Positions 1 to 5,899 of a stretch of DNA of 5,899 bases are shown piece by piece. The notes beneath the pieces were generated by a model. The model had not been told where the DNA came from. It ran no database searches and worked only from the letters and a program-made list of their open reading frames with translations. Source of the stretch: Clostridia bacterium (GTDB lineage: Bacteria > Bacillota_A > Clostridia > Oscillospirales > Acutalibacteraceae); contig JAFSTS010000253.1 of the NCBI GenBank assembly GCA_017445685.1, positions 1-5,899 on the forward strand. Reading direction: 5' to 3'. The position numbers and the translations under genes are program-made. Numbering within the stretch: the stretch's first letter is position 1; every line of letters begins with the position of its first letter.

Positions 1-66
1 ATGGCGTTCATGATTTTTGTTTCGAACTTTGAAGGCTGACAAAAGCTGATAAAACAAGATAAACCT

Positions 67-97
67 GCCCCGAAAGATGAAAAAAGTCTTTCGGGGC
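67..97. repeat. 11-bp stem hairpin, possible weak terminator
   Basis: GCCCCGAAAGA (67-77) pairs perfectly with TCTTTCGGGGC (87-97) around a nine-base loop. Read on the minus strand it is followed by AGGTTTATCTTGTTTTATC, which is T-rich but not a clean T-tract; on the plus strand no T-tract follows. It could end transcription of the flavin-reductase-like gene about 130 bases past its stop, or serve a gene left of the window. Confidence 0.5.
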
Positions 98-105
98 TGT
101 CGCAT

Positions 106-158
106 TGACCCGACCCCCAAAAGTTAGACCAAGGAACTAACTTTTGGGGGTCGGGTCA
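106..158. repeat. Perfect 22-bp inverted repeat resembling two facing IS3-family termini
   Basis: Arm 106-127 (begins TGACCCGACCCCC, ends AAAAGTTAG) is the exact reverse complement of arm 137-158, with a nine-base loop ACCAAGGAA. The arm resembles the terminal repeats of IS3-family (IS150-like) elements of Firmicutes, which often carry a CCCCCAAAAGTT core; this is from memory, not from a search. No transposase or clear target-site duplication is present. It may be a transposase-free remnant, a very short MITE-like unit or a genomic palindromic repeat. Transcribed in either direction it would form a very stable hairpin, but no T-tract follows on either side. Confidence 0.8.
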
Positions 159-179
159 TTTGTACAGCCTTCAAGAGAA

Positions 180-194
180 GAAAATGTCGTTTTC
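180..194. repeat. Small AT-rich inverted repeat after the flavin-reductase-like gene
   Basis: GAAAA (180-184) and TTTTC (190-194) flank TGTCG, and after one mismatch the pairing continues with AGA and TCT. On the minus strand it is followed by TTCTCTTG. It is the first foldable structure downstream of the gene but too weak and A/T-rich for a confident terminator. Confidence 0.3.
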
Positions 195-225
195 ATCTAA
201 ATGCGACAACCACTTGATTTATAAT

Positions 226-798
226 TTAGAGTTCCATCAAATCTTTTCCTGCGTTCCATGCCTTGCCGACCTTTTTGCCGGAGACATAATATCCGCTTTG
301 GAACTGATCGAAGATGAGCGCGTCAAGCTTTTCGATCTCGACCTTGCCTTTTTCGTTTAACACATCCTCGTCAGCCTGAGAGTTTACGATTTTTCCGACT
401 ATCGCGTATGTGTGTTCGGTGTCGATGACTTCTGCAAGCTCACATTCCATTACAAACGGAAACTCGTCAATAACGGGTGCATTAACAAACTCGCTCTTTT
501 TGGCATGATAGCCTGTTCTTTCAAACTTGTCAGTCATTTTGTTTCCTGTAGCAATTCCGAAGAAATCGGCAACATCCATGTGCCTGCTGTCTGCGATAGC
601 AACTGTGAAAGCCTTTGCTTTAAGAAGGTTTTGAGTCGTCTTGTGACCTTCGCTGATAAAAAGCGTTATTTTGTCCATGCCGCTGATCATTCCCCATGCG
701 GCATTCATGACATTGACCTTTCCGCTTTCATCGTATGCAGCTACCATCAGTACGGGCATTGGATAAACTCCCGGAACTGCGCCTAAATTCTTTTTCAT
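226..798 (-). CDS. Flavin-reductase-like FMN-binding protein (flavoredoxin-type)
   Basis: This 190-residue soluble protein resembles the flavin reductase-like domain family (split-barrel FMN-binding fold). That family includes flavoredoxins and NAD(P)H:flavin oxidoreductases of anaerobes. Visible features are the N-terminal strand YPMPVLMVAAYD (12-23), the flavin-contact region VNVMNAAWGMISGMD (28-42), the segment HKTTQNLLKAKAFTVAIAD (52-70), and DVADFFGIATGNKMTDKF (75-92), which is typical of this branch. A second half with ECELAEVID (118-126) and the strand YAIVGKIVN (131-139) follows. No signal peptide, membrane segment or iron-sulfur cysteine motif is present. The ATG start is backed by AAGGA seven bases upstream. 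The electron donor and acceptor cannot be read from the sequence. The gene lies 74 bases downstream of the phosphatase on the same strand, and may be read through from it or have its own promoter. Confidence 0.88.
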   Translation of the reverse strand: MKKNLGAVPGVYPMPVLMVAAYDESGKVNVMNAAWGMISGMDKITLFISEGHKTTQNLLKAKAFTVAIADSRHMDVADFFGIATGNKMTDKFERTGYHAKKSEFVNAPVIDEFPFVMECELAEVIDTEHTYAIVGKIVNSQADEDVLNEKGKVEIEKLDALIFDQFQSGYYVSGKKVGKAWNAGKDLMEL

Positions 799-805
799 AA
801 AATCA

Positions 806-810
806 TCCTT
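806..810 (-). promoter_or_regulatory. Ribosome binding site of the flavin-reductase-like gene
   Basis: AAGGA, seven bases upstream of the ATG at 798, supports that start. Confidence 0.75.
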
Positions 811-825
811 TCAGAAAAAATATTG

Positions 826-853
826 TTTTTATTTAATAGGTAAGTAATGCCAA
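826..853 (-). promoter_or_regulatory. Possible promoter for the flavin-reductase-like gene
   Basis: On the minus strand, TTGGCA (848-853, five of six to consensus) is followed by 16 bases and TAAAAA (826-831, four of six). The whole lies in the AT-rich 74-base gap after the phosphatase stop. A perfect TTGACA also occurs at 862-867, but no good -10 box sits 16-18 bases after it. The -10 is weak, so transcription could also simply continue from the phosphatase gene. Confidence 0.35.
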
Positions 854-872
854 AATGCAGATGTCAACCGAA

Positions 873-1496
873 TTATTCTTCGTTTTCAAACGGCACTTCT
901 GCAATAACTTCAAATTTTTGTCCTCTCATCCAGATCGACGGTGTAACGCGTATTTCATATCCGCATCCGTTTGGGGTTATCCATTCGTGCATAGCGGCTT
1001 CGGGTATACCGTACGCAGTCAGAAGCGACGCGATTATTCCGCCGTGAGTCACGATGGCGGCTTTCGTCGTGCCGGTTTTCATCAGTCCTTCGACGATTTT
1101 TTCAAAGCAGGAGCAAATTCTTTTCACAAAGCTTTCGTTGCTTTCGCCAAAGGGCGGCTCAACACCTTTTTCACCTGCGAGCCAGCGCGCAAAAACCTCG
1201 TTTTCCTGAAGATCCGCCGCTGTCTTTCCCTCGAAAGAGCCGAAGTTGTATTCTATAAGGTCGTGGATCTCGATTATTTCGTTTTCGGGAAAAATAAGCT
1301 CTGCCGTTTTCCGGCACCTTTTGAGCGGACTTGAAAACACGGCGTCCACCTTTGGATAAGTGTAAAGCGAGGTCATCTGTTCTATCTGTTTAACGCCTTC
1401 TTCACTCAGCTCAACATCTGTGTGTCCGATATATTTGTCCTGCGTGTCAGACGGAGTAAGTCCGTTTCTGTAAAAATAGATGTAATACGATTTCAA
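873..1496 (-). CDS. Histidine-phosphatase-superfamily protein with Asn in place of the catalytic His
   Basis: This 207-residue cytosolic protein belongs to the phosphoglycerate-mutase-like histidine phosphatase superfamily (branch 1). Motifs in order: YFYRNGLT at 7-14, KYIGHTDVELSEEG at 21-34, SSPLKRCRKTAE at 55-66 (R60 fits the conserved phosphate-binding Arg), EYNFGSFEGKT at 82-92 (E82 fits the proton donor) and VTHGG at 149-153 (H151 fits the second His). The family's RHG motif, whose His carries the phosphate, reads RNG at 10-12 (codon AAC; CAC would give His). The other pocket residues are kept. The substrate cannot be told; relatives act on sugar phosphates, phosphoglycerate or alpha-ribazole phosphate. 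The start is TTG, chosen because AAGGGAG lies eight bases upstream and the next in-frame Met is residue 41, which would remove the active site. The gene has its own promoter after the glgA terminator, so it is probably not part of the glycogen transcript. Confidence 0.88.
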   Translation of the reverse strand: MKSYYIYFYRNGLTPSDTQDKYIGHTDVELSEEGVKQIEQMTSLYTYPKVDAVFSSPLKRCRKTAELIFPENEIIEIHDLIEYNFGSFEGKTAADLQENEVFARWLAGEKGVEPPFGESNESFVKRICSCFEKIVEGLMKTGTTKAAIVTHGGIIASLLTAYGIPEAAMHEWITPNGCGYEIRVTPSIWMRGQKFEVIAEVPFENEE

Positions 1497-1504
1497 AATA
1501 TTTG

Positions 1505-1511
1505 CTCCCTT
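1505..1511 (-). promoter_or_regulatory. Ribosome binding site that fixes a TTG start
   Basis: AAGGGAG lies eight bases before the TTG at 1496. No ATG in a sensible position precedes the conserved N-terminal motif, so this site decides the start. The GGG could pair weakly with the CCCC just upstream (1513-1516); the pairing is too short to call a regulatory hairpin. Confidence 0.7.
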
Positions 1512-1531
1512 CGGGGTTAATTGCTGATACT

Positions 1532-1560
1532 ATTATAATCTGCCTTGGAAAAATTTGCAA
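1532..1560 (-). promoter_or_regulatory. Sigma-A type promoter for the histidine-phosphatase-like gene
   Basis: On the minus strand, TTGCAA (1555-1560, four of six matches to TTGACA) is followed by exactly 17 bases and then a perfect TATAAT (1532-1537). The box lies just after the glg terminator and 35 bases upstream of the TTG start, leaving room for a short leader with the AAGGGAG site. No operator repeat is evident. Confidence 0.72.
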
Positions 1561-1562
1561 GA

Positions 1563-1605
1563 GAAAAAACCGTCCGCCAAAAACTTCGGTTCTTTGGGGG
1601 ACGGT
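1563..1605 (-). terminator. Rho-independent terminator of the glycogen operon
   Basis: Eleven bases after the glgA stop, the minus strand shows ACCGTCC (1599-1605) pairing perfectly with GGACGGT (1569-1575). Inner pairing between CCAAA and TTTGG lengthens the stem after a C/C mismatch. The stem runs directly into TTTTTT (1563-1568). It separates the glycogen operon from the downstream phosphatase gene, and glgP does not follow glgA here. Confidence 0.88.
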
Positions 1606-1616
1606 AAAATTGTTTT

Positions 1617-3043
1617 TTAGCCTTTTTTGACAAGATCGTTATACATTCTGATGTATTCGCCTGCCGATTTTGCCCAGCTGTTGTCACAATCCATAGCGCG
1701 TTTTACAAGAATGTTCCAGCCTTCCTTGTTTCTGTAGCCGTCAAGCGCGCGTCTGATTGAGTGAAGCATATCGTGCGCATTGTAGGAGCTGAAGGTGAAA
1801 CCGTTGCCCATGTTGTCGCCGCTGTCGAAAACTGTGTCTTTAAGACCGCCTGTTTCGCGAACGATCGGTATTGCGCCGTAACGAAGCGCCACCATCTGAG
1901 ATAGACCGCAAGGTTCGCTCTTGGAGGGCATGAGAAATAAATCGGAAGCAGCATATATCTTTCGCGCAAGATCAGGCACGAATCCGAGACGAAGACCGAT
2001 TTTGTCAGGATATCTTTCTTTCAGCTCTTTGAAGTATGTTTCATACTGCCATTCGCCTGAGCCGAGGACGAACACCTGAAGATAATCGTTCGCAAGCAGC
2101 TCGTCAAATACCGCTTTTATCAGGTCAAACCCTTTGTGCGCAACAAGTCTTGAGACTATGCCGATGGCAGGAACTTCCGGGTCGACGGGAAGCTCAAACA
2201 TTTTTTGAAGCTCAGTTTTGTTATCGGCTTTTCTGGAAAAATCAGCGCTGCTGTAGTTTACAAAAATATCCTTGTCTGTTTCCGGGTCGTAGCTGACCGT
2301 ATCGATTCCATTTAGAATACCGCGAAGCTTCCAGTTTCTCTGCTTGAGTATCGTGTCGAGCCCGTGGCTGTACCATGGATCGAGGATCTCGTTGGCATAA
2401 GTCGGGCTTACAGTCGTGACGACGTTTGCGCATTCGATCGCGCCTTTTACAAAATTGATGTCGTCGTCATATTCCAAAACATCCTTCTGATCATAAGGTA
2501 TTCCGACAACATCTTCAAGAATATCCTTGCCGTAAACACCCTGATACTGAATATTGTGGATAGTGAAAACAGTTTAATGTTCTCGTATCCGGGAGAATTG
2601 GCGTAGAGCTTGCTGTAGTAAACAGGTGTCAGGGCAGTCCGCCAGTCGTTGCAGTGGATAACATCAGGCTTCCAGTCAATGTACTGGATAAGTTCAAGCA
2701 CGGCTCTTGCAAAAAAAGCAAACCTTTCCGCATCGTCGTAGTAGCCGTATATACCGTCGCGTTTGAAATAGTACTGGTTGTCAAGAAGATAGTATATAAC
2801 TCCGTTATGCTTGGCTTCAAATACACCGCAATACTGTCTTCTCCAGGCGACAGGTACGGAAAAGCTCGTCAAAAACTTCATGTTTTCTTTAAGCTCATCT
2901 TTTATTGTCCAGTAGTACGGCATAACGACTCTGCAGCCGATCAGGCGTCTTCTCAAAGCTTTGGGAAGCGCTCCGGCAACATCTCCGAGTCCGCCGCTCG
3001 CCATGAAGGGAACGGCTTCACTTGAGGCATATAATACTTTCAT
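1617..3043 (-). pseudogene. glgA: Glycogen synthase GlgA, interrupted by a -1 frameshift
   Basis: The two parts together encode a GT5 glycogen synthase, which moves glucose from ADP-glucose onto the growing alpha-1,4-glucan. The first part (from the ATG at 3043) carries MKVLYASSEAVPF, ASGGLGDVAGALPKAL (15-30), RVVMPYY and HCNDWRTALTPVYYS (130-143), and is sound to residue 157 (YENIK). After that it runs out of frame for about 41 residues to a stop at 2447. The true continuation (VFTIHNIQYQGVYGKDI) starts at 2570 in another frame and runs to the stop at 1617. It contains GIVSRLVAHKG, the LGSGEWQYE region and PSKSEPCGLSQMVALRYG followed by RETGGLKDTV. Restoring one base at the AAA of 2573-2575 gives 475 residues, the normal family length. 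The usual KTGGL motif reads ASGGL, which I recall as common in clostridial GlgA. Only one break is seen, so it is either a fresh mutation or a sequencing error. Confidence 0.93.
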
Positions 3044-3052
3044 TTTTCAGTG

Positions 3053-3057
3053 TCCTT
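3053..3057 (-). promoter_or_regulatory. Ribosome binding site of glgA
   Basis: AAGGA lies nine bases before the glgA ATG, within the 21-base gap after the glgD stop. Translation of glgA is therefore still set up to start normally despite the internal frameshift. Confidence 0.75.
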
Positions 3058-3064
3058 TCAAAAA

Positions 3065-4177
3065 TCAGATCGTAATACCCTTGCCGATATAAACAGGGTA
3101 GGTCAGCGCGCCTGCAAGGTTGTTGTTTGGCTTGACAACAACATTTTTGTCTGTGATGATGCAGTCAAGATTTACATTTTCGCTGATGTATGAATTTTGC
3201 ATGATTATGCAGTTTTTGACATGAGCGCCTTTTGCGATCCTTGCGCCGCGGAAAATAATGGAGTTTTCAACAGTTCCGTCAATTACGCAGCCGTCTGCAA
3301 TAAGAGAATTGTGAACTGACGAGCCAAGTCCGTAGATCGCAGGCATATCGTCGCGGTCTTTAGTGTAGATCGGGCGTTCCTTGTCGAAAAGAAGCTTCAT
3401 GTTTTCTGTCTCAAGCAATTTCATGCTGATGTCATAATAGCTTTGCAGGCTGTCGACAGTCTCAAAGAATCCGTCGCATTCAAGAGCGTACATATTGACC
3501 TTGTTTACATTTCTTTGGATGATGTCAAGCGCAAAGGACTTGTGGTTAAGTCCGACAGCTTCGTTGATAAATCTTTCAAGCAGGGATTTTCTCATCAAAA
3601 TAATGTTTGTTGAATAATCCGCGACTTCGTCTTCTCTTGCAATTGCAATTGAGCTGATTTTTCCGCTTTCATCGTGGTCAAGCACCATGACATCGTGAAG
3701 CTTGGGAACTTTGCCGTTTTTGTAAACGAGTGTGACATCGGCTTTTTTCTCTGTGTGGAAATCGAGCAGCTTTTTCAGGTCATAGTTGCATATTACATTG
3801 CAGTCGGAGAAAAGAACATAATCTTCCTTTGACGCTGCAAGAAATTCCTTGATACCGATAAGGCTTTCAACTCTGCCTTTGTTTTCGGTCGTTGTTCCGC
3901 CGTGGAAGGGAGGAAGGATATAAAGACCTTCTCTCTTTCTGGAAAGATCCCATGCCTTGCCCGTTCCGACATGATCCATCAGCGACTGGTAGTTGCTTTT
4001 TGTGATGATGCCGACTTTTGAAATTCCGCAGTTGACAAAGTTTGAAAGCGGAAAATCAATAAATCTGTATCTTGAACAGAACGGAACGGAGCTCATGGCT
4101 CTCAGGGAAGTCAGCTCACTAAGAGCATAGTCGTAAGCGTTTGAATAGATAATACCGATTATATTATTTGCTCTCAT
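3065..4177 (-). CDS. glgD: GlgD, ADP-glucose pyrophosphorylase-like regulatory subunit
   Basis: This 370-residue paralogue of GlgC has the same fold: a nucleotidyltransferase-like domain (about 1-250) and a C-terminal left-handed beta-helix (about 280-370, for example GCVIDGTVENSIIF). Shared landmarks include RFIDFPLSN (38-46) and KAWDL (74-78). The active site looks degraded. The glycine-rich loop is replaced by IIYSNAYDYALSELT (9-23). The SGDH motif reads SDCN (124-127), putting Cys where the catalytic Asp should be. No FEEKP-type lysine motif is visible. This matches the Firmicutes GlgD family, which is known to modulate GlgC in a mixed complex rather than being a good enzyme itself. The ATG follows the glgC stop by one base, with GGGAGG nine bases upstream, inside the end of glgC. 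The product call is firm; the lack of activity is inferred from the residues. Confidence 0.95.
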   Translation of the reverse strand: MRANNIIGIIYSNAYDYALSELTSLRAMSSVPFCSRYRFIDFPLSNFVNCGISKVGIITKSNYQSLMDHVGTGKAWDLSRKREGLYILPPFHGGTTTENKGRVESLIGIKEFLAASKEDYVLFSDCNVICNYDLKKLLDFHTEKKADVTLVYKNGKVPKLHDVMVLDHDESGKISSIAIAREDEVADYSTNIILMRKSLLERFINEAVGLNHKSFALDIIQRNVNKVNMYALECDGFFETVDSLQSYYDISMKLLETENMKLLFDKERPIYTKDRDDMPAIYGLGSSVHNSLIADGCVIDGTVENSIIFRGARIAKGAHVKNCIIMQNSYISENVNLDCIITDKNVVVKPNNNLAGALTYPVYIGKGITI

Positions 4178-4178
4178 C

Positions 4179-5390
4179 TTACTTTACCTCCCTGTCTGTG
4201 TCCACCTGTTCTTTGGGAAGAACGGTAGCTCCCTTTTTGATTGTGACGTTTGAGCCTACGACTGCAACGCCCCATTCATCAAGGTTTTTCATATCCTCAG
4301 GTCTTTGACCGACCTTTGCGTCTTCTTCGATCACGGAGTTTTCCGCAACGATGGCATACTGAACTTTTGCGCCGGCTTTAACAGTTGTGCCGGGCATGAT
4401 GATGGAATCCTCAATAACTGCGCCCTTTTCAACAGTGACGTTTGCAAAGAGGATCGAAAAATCAACCTTGCCTTCAATAAGGCAGCCTTCGGCTACGAGT
4501 GAATTTTGAACATAGGCGTCAGGTGAAACATAGTGAGGCGGAGCGCCTGTATTTCTTGCGTAAATTTTCCAGTCGTTGTCCGTCAAATCGAGATCGACCT
4601 TCGGGTTGAGCAGGTCAAGATTCGATTCCCAAAGGCTGTCGATCGTTCCGACGTCTTTCCAGTATCCGTCAAAGGGGAAAGCGAAAAGTCTCTCCTTAGC
4701 TGCGTGCATTGCAGGGATGACATCTTTGCCGAAGTCGTTTGAAGAATTTTCGTTTGCCTCGTCGTCAAGCAGATATTGTCTGAGCGTTTTCCATGTGAAC
4801 ATATAAACGCCCATGGAAGCCTTGTTGCTTCTGGGATTCTTCGGCTTTTCTTCAAAGTCGGTGATCCTGCCTTCGTCGTCGACAAACATGAGTCCGAAAC
4901 GGGAAGCTTCTTCCCATTCTACTTCAAGCATGGCTATCGTGCAGGCTGCATTCTTTTCTTTGTGGAACTGAAGCATTCTGTTGTAGTCCATTTTGTAAAT
5001 ATGGTCGCCTGAAAGCACTACGACATATTCTGGGTCGTATCTGTCAATAAAGTTGATGTTCTGGTAAATCGCGTTGGCAGTGCCTTTGTACCATTGAGTG
5101 CCCTCTATCTGCTGATAGGGGGAGAGGATATGAACTCCTCCGTTTGACCTGTCAAGATCCCACGGCTCACCGTTGCCGATATAGTCGTTGAGCTCAAGCG
5201 GCTGATACTGCGTAAGGACGCCGACAGTATCAATGCCGGAATTGACGCAGTTTGAAAGCGGAAAATCAATGATTCGGTATTTTCCGCCGTAGGGAACGGC
5301 AGGCTTTGCAATGTGCTTGGTAAGAATGCCGAGTCTGCTTCCCTGACCTCCGGCAAGCAGCATGGCAATACACTCTTTCTTTCGTGCCAT
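4179..5390 (-). CDS. glgC: Glucose-1-phosphate adenylyltransferase, catalytic subunit GlgC
   Basis: This 403-residue protein makes ADP-glucose and pyrophosphate from ATP and glucose-1-phosphate, the committed step of bacterial glycogen synthesis, in the cytosol. The N-terminal nucleotidyltransferase domain carries the glycine-rich loop [11 protein letters not shown] (11-21), KPAVP (29-33), IDFPLSN (41-47) and GEPWDL (74-79). It also has [10 protein letters not shown] (127-136), in which D129 matches the catalytic Asp, and FEEKP (179-183), whose Lys matches the glucose-1-phosphate-binding Lys of the family. GYWKDVGT (242-249) closes the domain. From about residue 287 a left-handed beta-helix of hexapeptide-like repeats follows. 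The length is normal and all active-site motifs are intact. The ATG start is supported by GAGGAGG ten bases upstream. The gene sits one base from glgD. Firmicutes GlgC commonly works together with GlgD as a hetero-oligomer; that this pair does so is inferred. Confidence 0.97.
   Translation of the reverse strand: MARKKECIAMLLAGGQGSRLGILTKHIAKPAVPYGGKYRIIDFPLSNCVNSGIDTVGVLTQYQPLELNDYIGNGEPWDLDRSNGGVHILSPYQQIEGTQWYKGTANAIYQNINFIDRYDPEYVVVLSGDHIYKMDYNRMLQFHKEKNAACTIAMLEVEWEEASRFGLMFVDDEGRITDFEEKPKNPRSNKASMGVYMFTWKTLRQYLLDDEANENSSNDFGKDVIPAMHAAKERLFAFPFDGYWKDVGTIDSLWESNLDLLNPKVDLDLTDNDWKIYARNTGAPPHYVSPDAYVQNSLVAEGCLIEGKVDFSILFANVTVEKGAVIEDSIIMPGTTVKAGAKVQYAIVAENSVIEEDAKVGQRPEDMKNLDEWGVAVVGSNVTIKKGATVLPKEQVDTDREVK
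4187..4192 (-). promoter_or_regulatory. Ribosome binding site of glgD inside the end of glgC
   Basis: GGGAGG lies nine bases upstream of the glgD ATG and overlaps the last codons of glgC. With the one-base spacing between the genes this suggests coupled translation of the two subunits. Confidence 0.8.
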
Positions 5391-5899
5391 TATTTATCTT
5401 CCTCCTCGTTTTTTACCTTTTTTCTCCTGATCTGCGGCGCGGTCAAATATAGAACGCTGTTGCCGGGAAGATCAAGGCTGATGGAATAGTCGCAGTTGTG
5501 CATCGGCTGTTTGACGGATTTGACTTTTTCTTTAGTTCCTGTGCCGGCTCCGCCGAACTGCTCGTCGTCGGTGTTTAGAAGAACCTTGTATGTTCCGTTT
5601 CGCGCGACGCCTATTTTATAATCGCTTCTGAATACGCTTGTGAAGTTACATATTACAACTATTTCTTTGCCGTTTTTGTCGATTCTTCTGAAAGCTATGA
5701 CGGAATTATCATTGTCGTCATTTGCTATCCAGGAAAATCCCTCCCAACTGTAGTCGATCTCCCACAGCGCAGGATTTTTGAGATAAAGCTCGTTTATGGT
5801 TTTGAAGAAATGCTGAAGCTGTCTGTGCTTATCGTAGTCGAGAAGAAGCCAGTCAAGCTGCTGCTTGTAGTTCCATTCAATGAACTGCCCAAACTCCTG
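5390..5899 (-). CDS. glgB: 1,4-alpha-glucan branching enzyme GlgB, C-terminal part (5' end outside window)
   Basis: The frame is open from the right edge to a TAA stop and gives the last 169 residues of a glycogen branching enzyme, a GH13 protein that cuts alpha-1,4 chains and re-attaches them through alpha-1,6 bonds. The visible part starts at [10 protein letters not shown], followed by [12 protein letters not shown], the typical end of the GlgB catalytic barrel. The all-beta C-terminal amylase domain follows (IVVICNFT, then [14 protein letters not shown], then VLYLTAPQI). The catalytic Asp/Glu residues are outside the window and cannot be checked. The tail is strongly charged ([12 protein letters not shown]). 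The stop overlaps the glgC start by one base (TAATG), so the two are probably translationally coupled. The identification rests on the C-terminal third only but the motifs are specific, and the adjacent glgC, glgD and glgA genes support it. Confidence 0.93.
   Translation of the reverse strand, partial: QEFGQFIEWNYKQQLDWLLLDYDKHRQLQHFFKTINELYLKNPALWEIDYSWEGFSWIANDDNDNSVIAFRRIDKNGKEIVVICNFTSVFRSDYKIGVARNGTYKVLLNTDDEQFGGAGTGTKEKVKSVKQPMHNCDYSISLDLPGNSVLYLTAPQIRRKKVKNEEEDK
5401..5407 (-). promoter_or_regulatory. Ribosome binding site of glgC inside the end of glgB
   Basis: GAGGAGG lies ten bases before the glgC ATG and also encodes the acidic tail of GlgB (NEEEDK). It supports the ATG at 5390, which shares a base with the glgB stop. 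Confidence 0.8.

Larger units (their letters stand above)
1..225. other. Repeat-rich intergenic stretch with no supported gene
   Basis: No reading frame here looks like a conserved protein. Apart from the three hairpins listed separately, two longer-range inverted matches occur. TTGAAGGCTG (29-38) is the reverse complement of 165-174, and TGTCGCATT (98-106) is the reverse complement of 200-208. They interleave, so both cannot form in one simple fold. No tRNA, rRNA or CRISPR-like structure is seen. Confidence 0.6.

Noticed and set aside
1..39. Short frame MAFMIFVSNFEG followed by TGA, possibly the end of a plus-strand gene left of the window
   Set aside because: Only 12 residues are visible, with no recognisable motif. 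The frame could be chance, so it is not annotated.
160..786. Plus-strand open frames opposite the flavin-reductase-like gene
   Set aside because: They are cysteine- and phenylalanine-rich antisense shadows without ribosome binding sites or family motifs.
862..867. Perfect TTGACA box just after the phosphatase stop
   Set aside because: No acceptable -10 hexamer lies 16-18 bases downstream; the TTGGCA at 848-853 has a somewhat better partner.
2475..2477. TTG at 2477 as an independent start of a separate glgA C-terminal protein
   Set aside because: It lies inside the conserved KDVLEYDDDINF segment, has no ribosome binding site, and the GlgA homology extends upstream to 2570.
2447..2572. Out-of-frame tail of the first glgA part as a genuine alternative C-terminus
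   Set aside because: The 41 residues after YENIK show no GlgA similarity, while the other frame continues the family sequence exactly at this point.
2573..2579. Programmed -1 ribosomal frameshifting in glgA
   Set aside because: The zero-frame codons ATT AAA do not allow tandem re-pairing one base back, I see no evident downstream stimulator, and frameshifting is not known for GlgA.
2036..3025. Plus-strand open frames opposite glgA
   Set aside because: They lie entirely antisense to clearly homologous coding sequence and show no motifs of their own.
1..5899. CRISPR array, tRNA or rRNA genes, toxin-antitoxin pair, or defence island
   Set aside because: No spaced direct repeats, cloverleaf, rRNA-like stretch or small paired genes were seen; the window is a housekeeping glycogen locus with two flanking metabolic genes.

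Overview
The window reads as chromosomal DNA from a low-to-moderate-GC anaerobic Firmicute, most likely a gut- or rumen-type Clostridia (Ruminococcaceae/Lachnospiraceae-like). The main evidence is a glgB-glgC-glgD-glgA glycogen operon that includes the Firmicutes-specific GlgD paralogue. AGGAGG-type ribosome binding sites and the style of the flanking flavin-reductase-like and histidine-phosphatase genes agree. The species cannot be fixed from sequence alone. Every protein gene I can support lies on the minus strand.

Layout from high to low coordinates, which is the direction of transcription: the 3' end of glgB (branching enzyme, cut by the window edge); glgC (ADP-glucose pyrophosphorylase, catalytic subunit); glgD (degenerate ADP-glucose pyrophosphorylase paralogue, probably regulatory); glgA (glycogen synthase, interrupted by a one-base frameshift); and a strong intrinsic terminator. 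Next come a separate promoter and a TTG-started histidine-phosphatase-superfamily gene whose catalytic RHG motif reads RNG. Last is a flavin-reductase-like FMN-binding protein gene with its own RBS and a possible promoter. The terminal 225 bases hold no gene that I can support but are full of inverted repeats. The most striking is a perfect 22-bp palindrome that resembles two facing IS3-family termini with nothing between them.

How the genes work together: GlgC (with GlgD) makes ADP-glucose from glucose-1-phosphate and ATP, GlgA polymerises it into alpha-1,4-glucan, and GlgB adds alpha-1,6 branches. The genes are tightly packed: a 1-nt stop/start overlap between glgB and glgC, a 1-nt gap between glgC and glgD, and a 21-nt gap between glgD and glgA. 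This indicates one transcript with translational coupling, and its promoter lies beyond the right edge. If the glgA frameshift is real, the strain could not make normal glycogen synthase from this copy. A sequencing or assembly error is an equally simple explanation.

I see no convincing undescribed multi-gene system. The points worth a second look are the glgA frameshift, the RNG phosphatase and the palindromic element at the left end.
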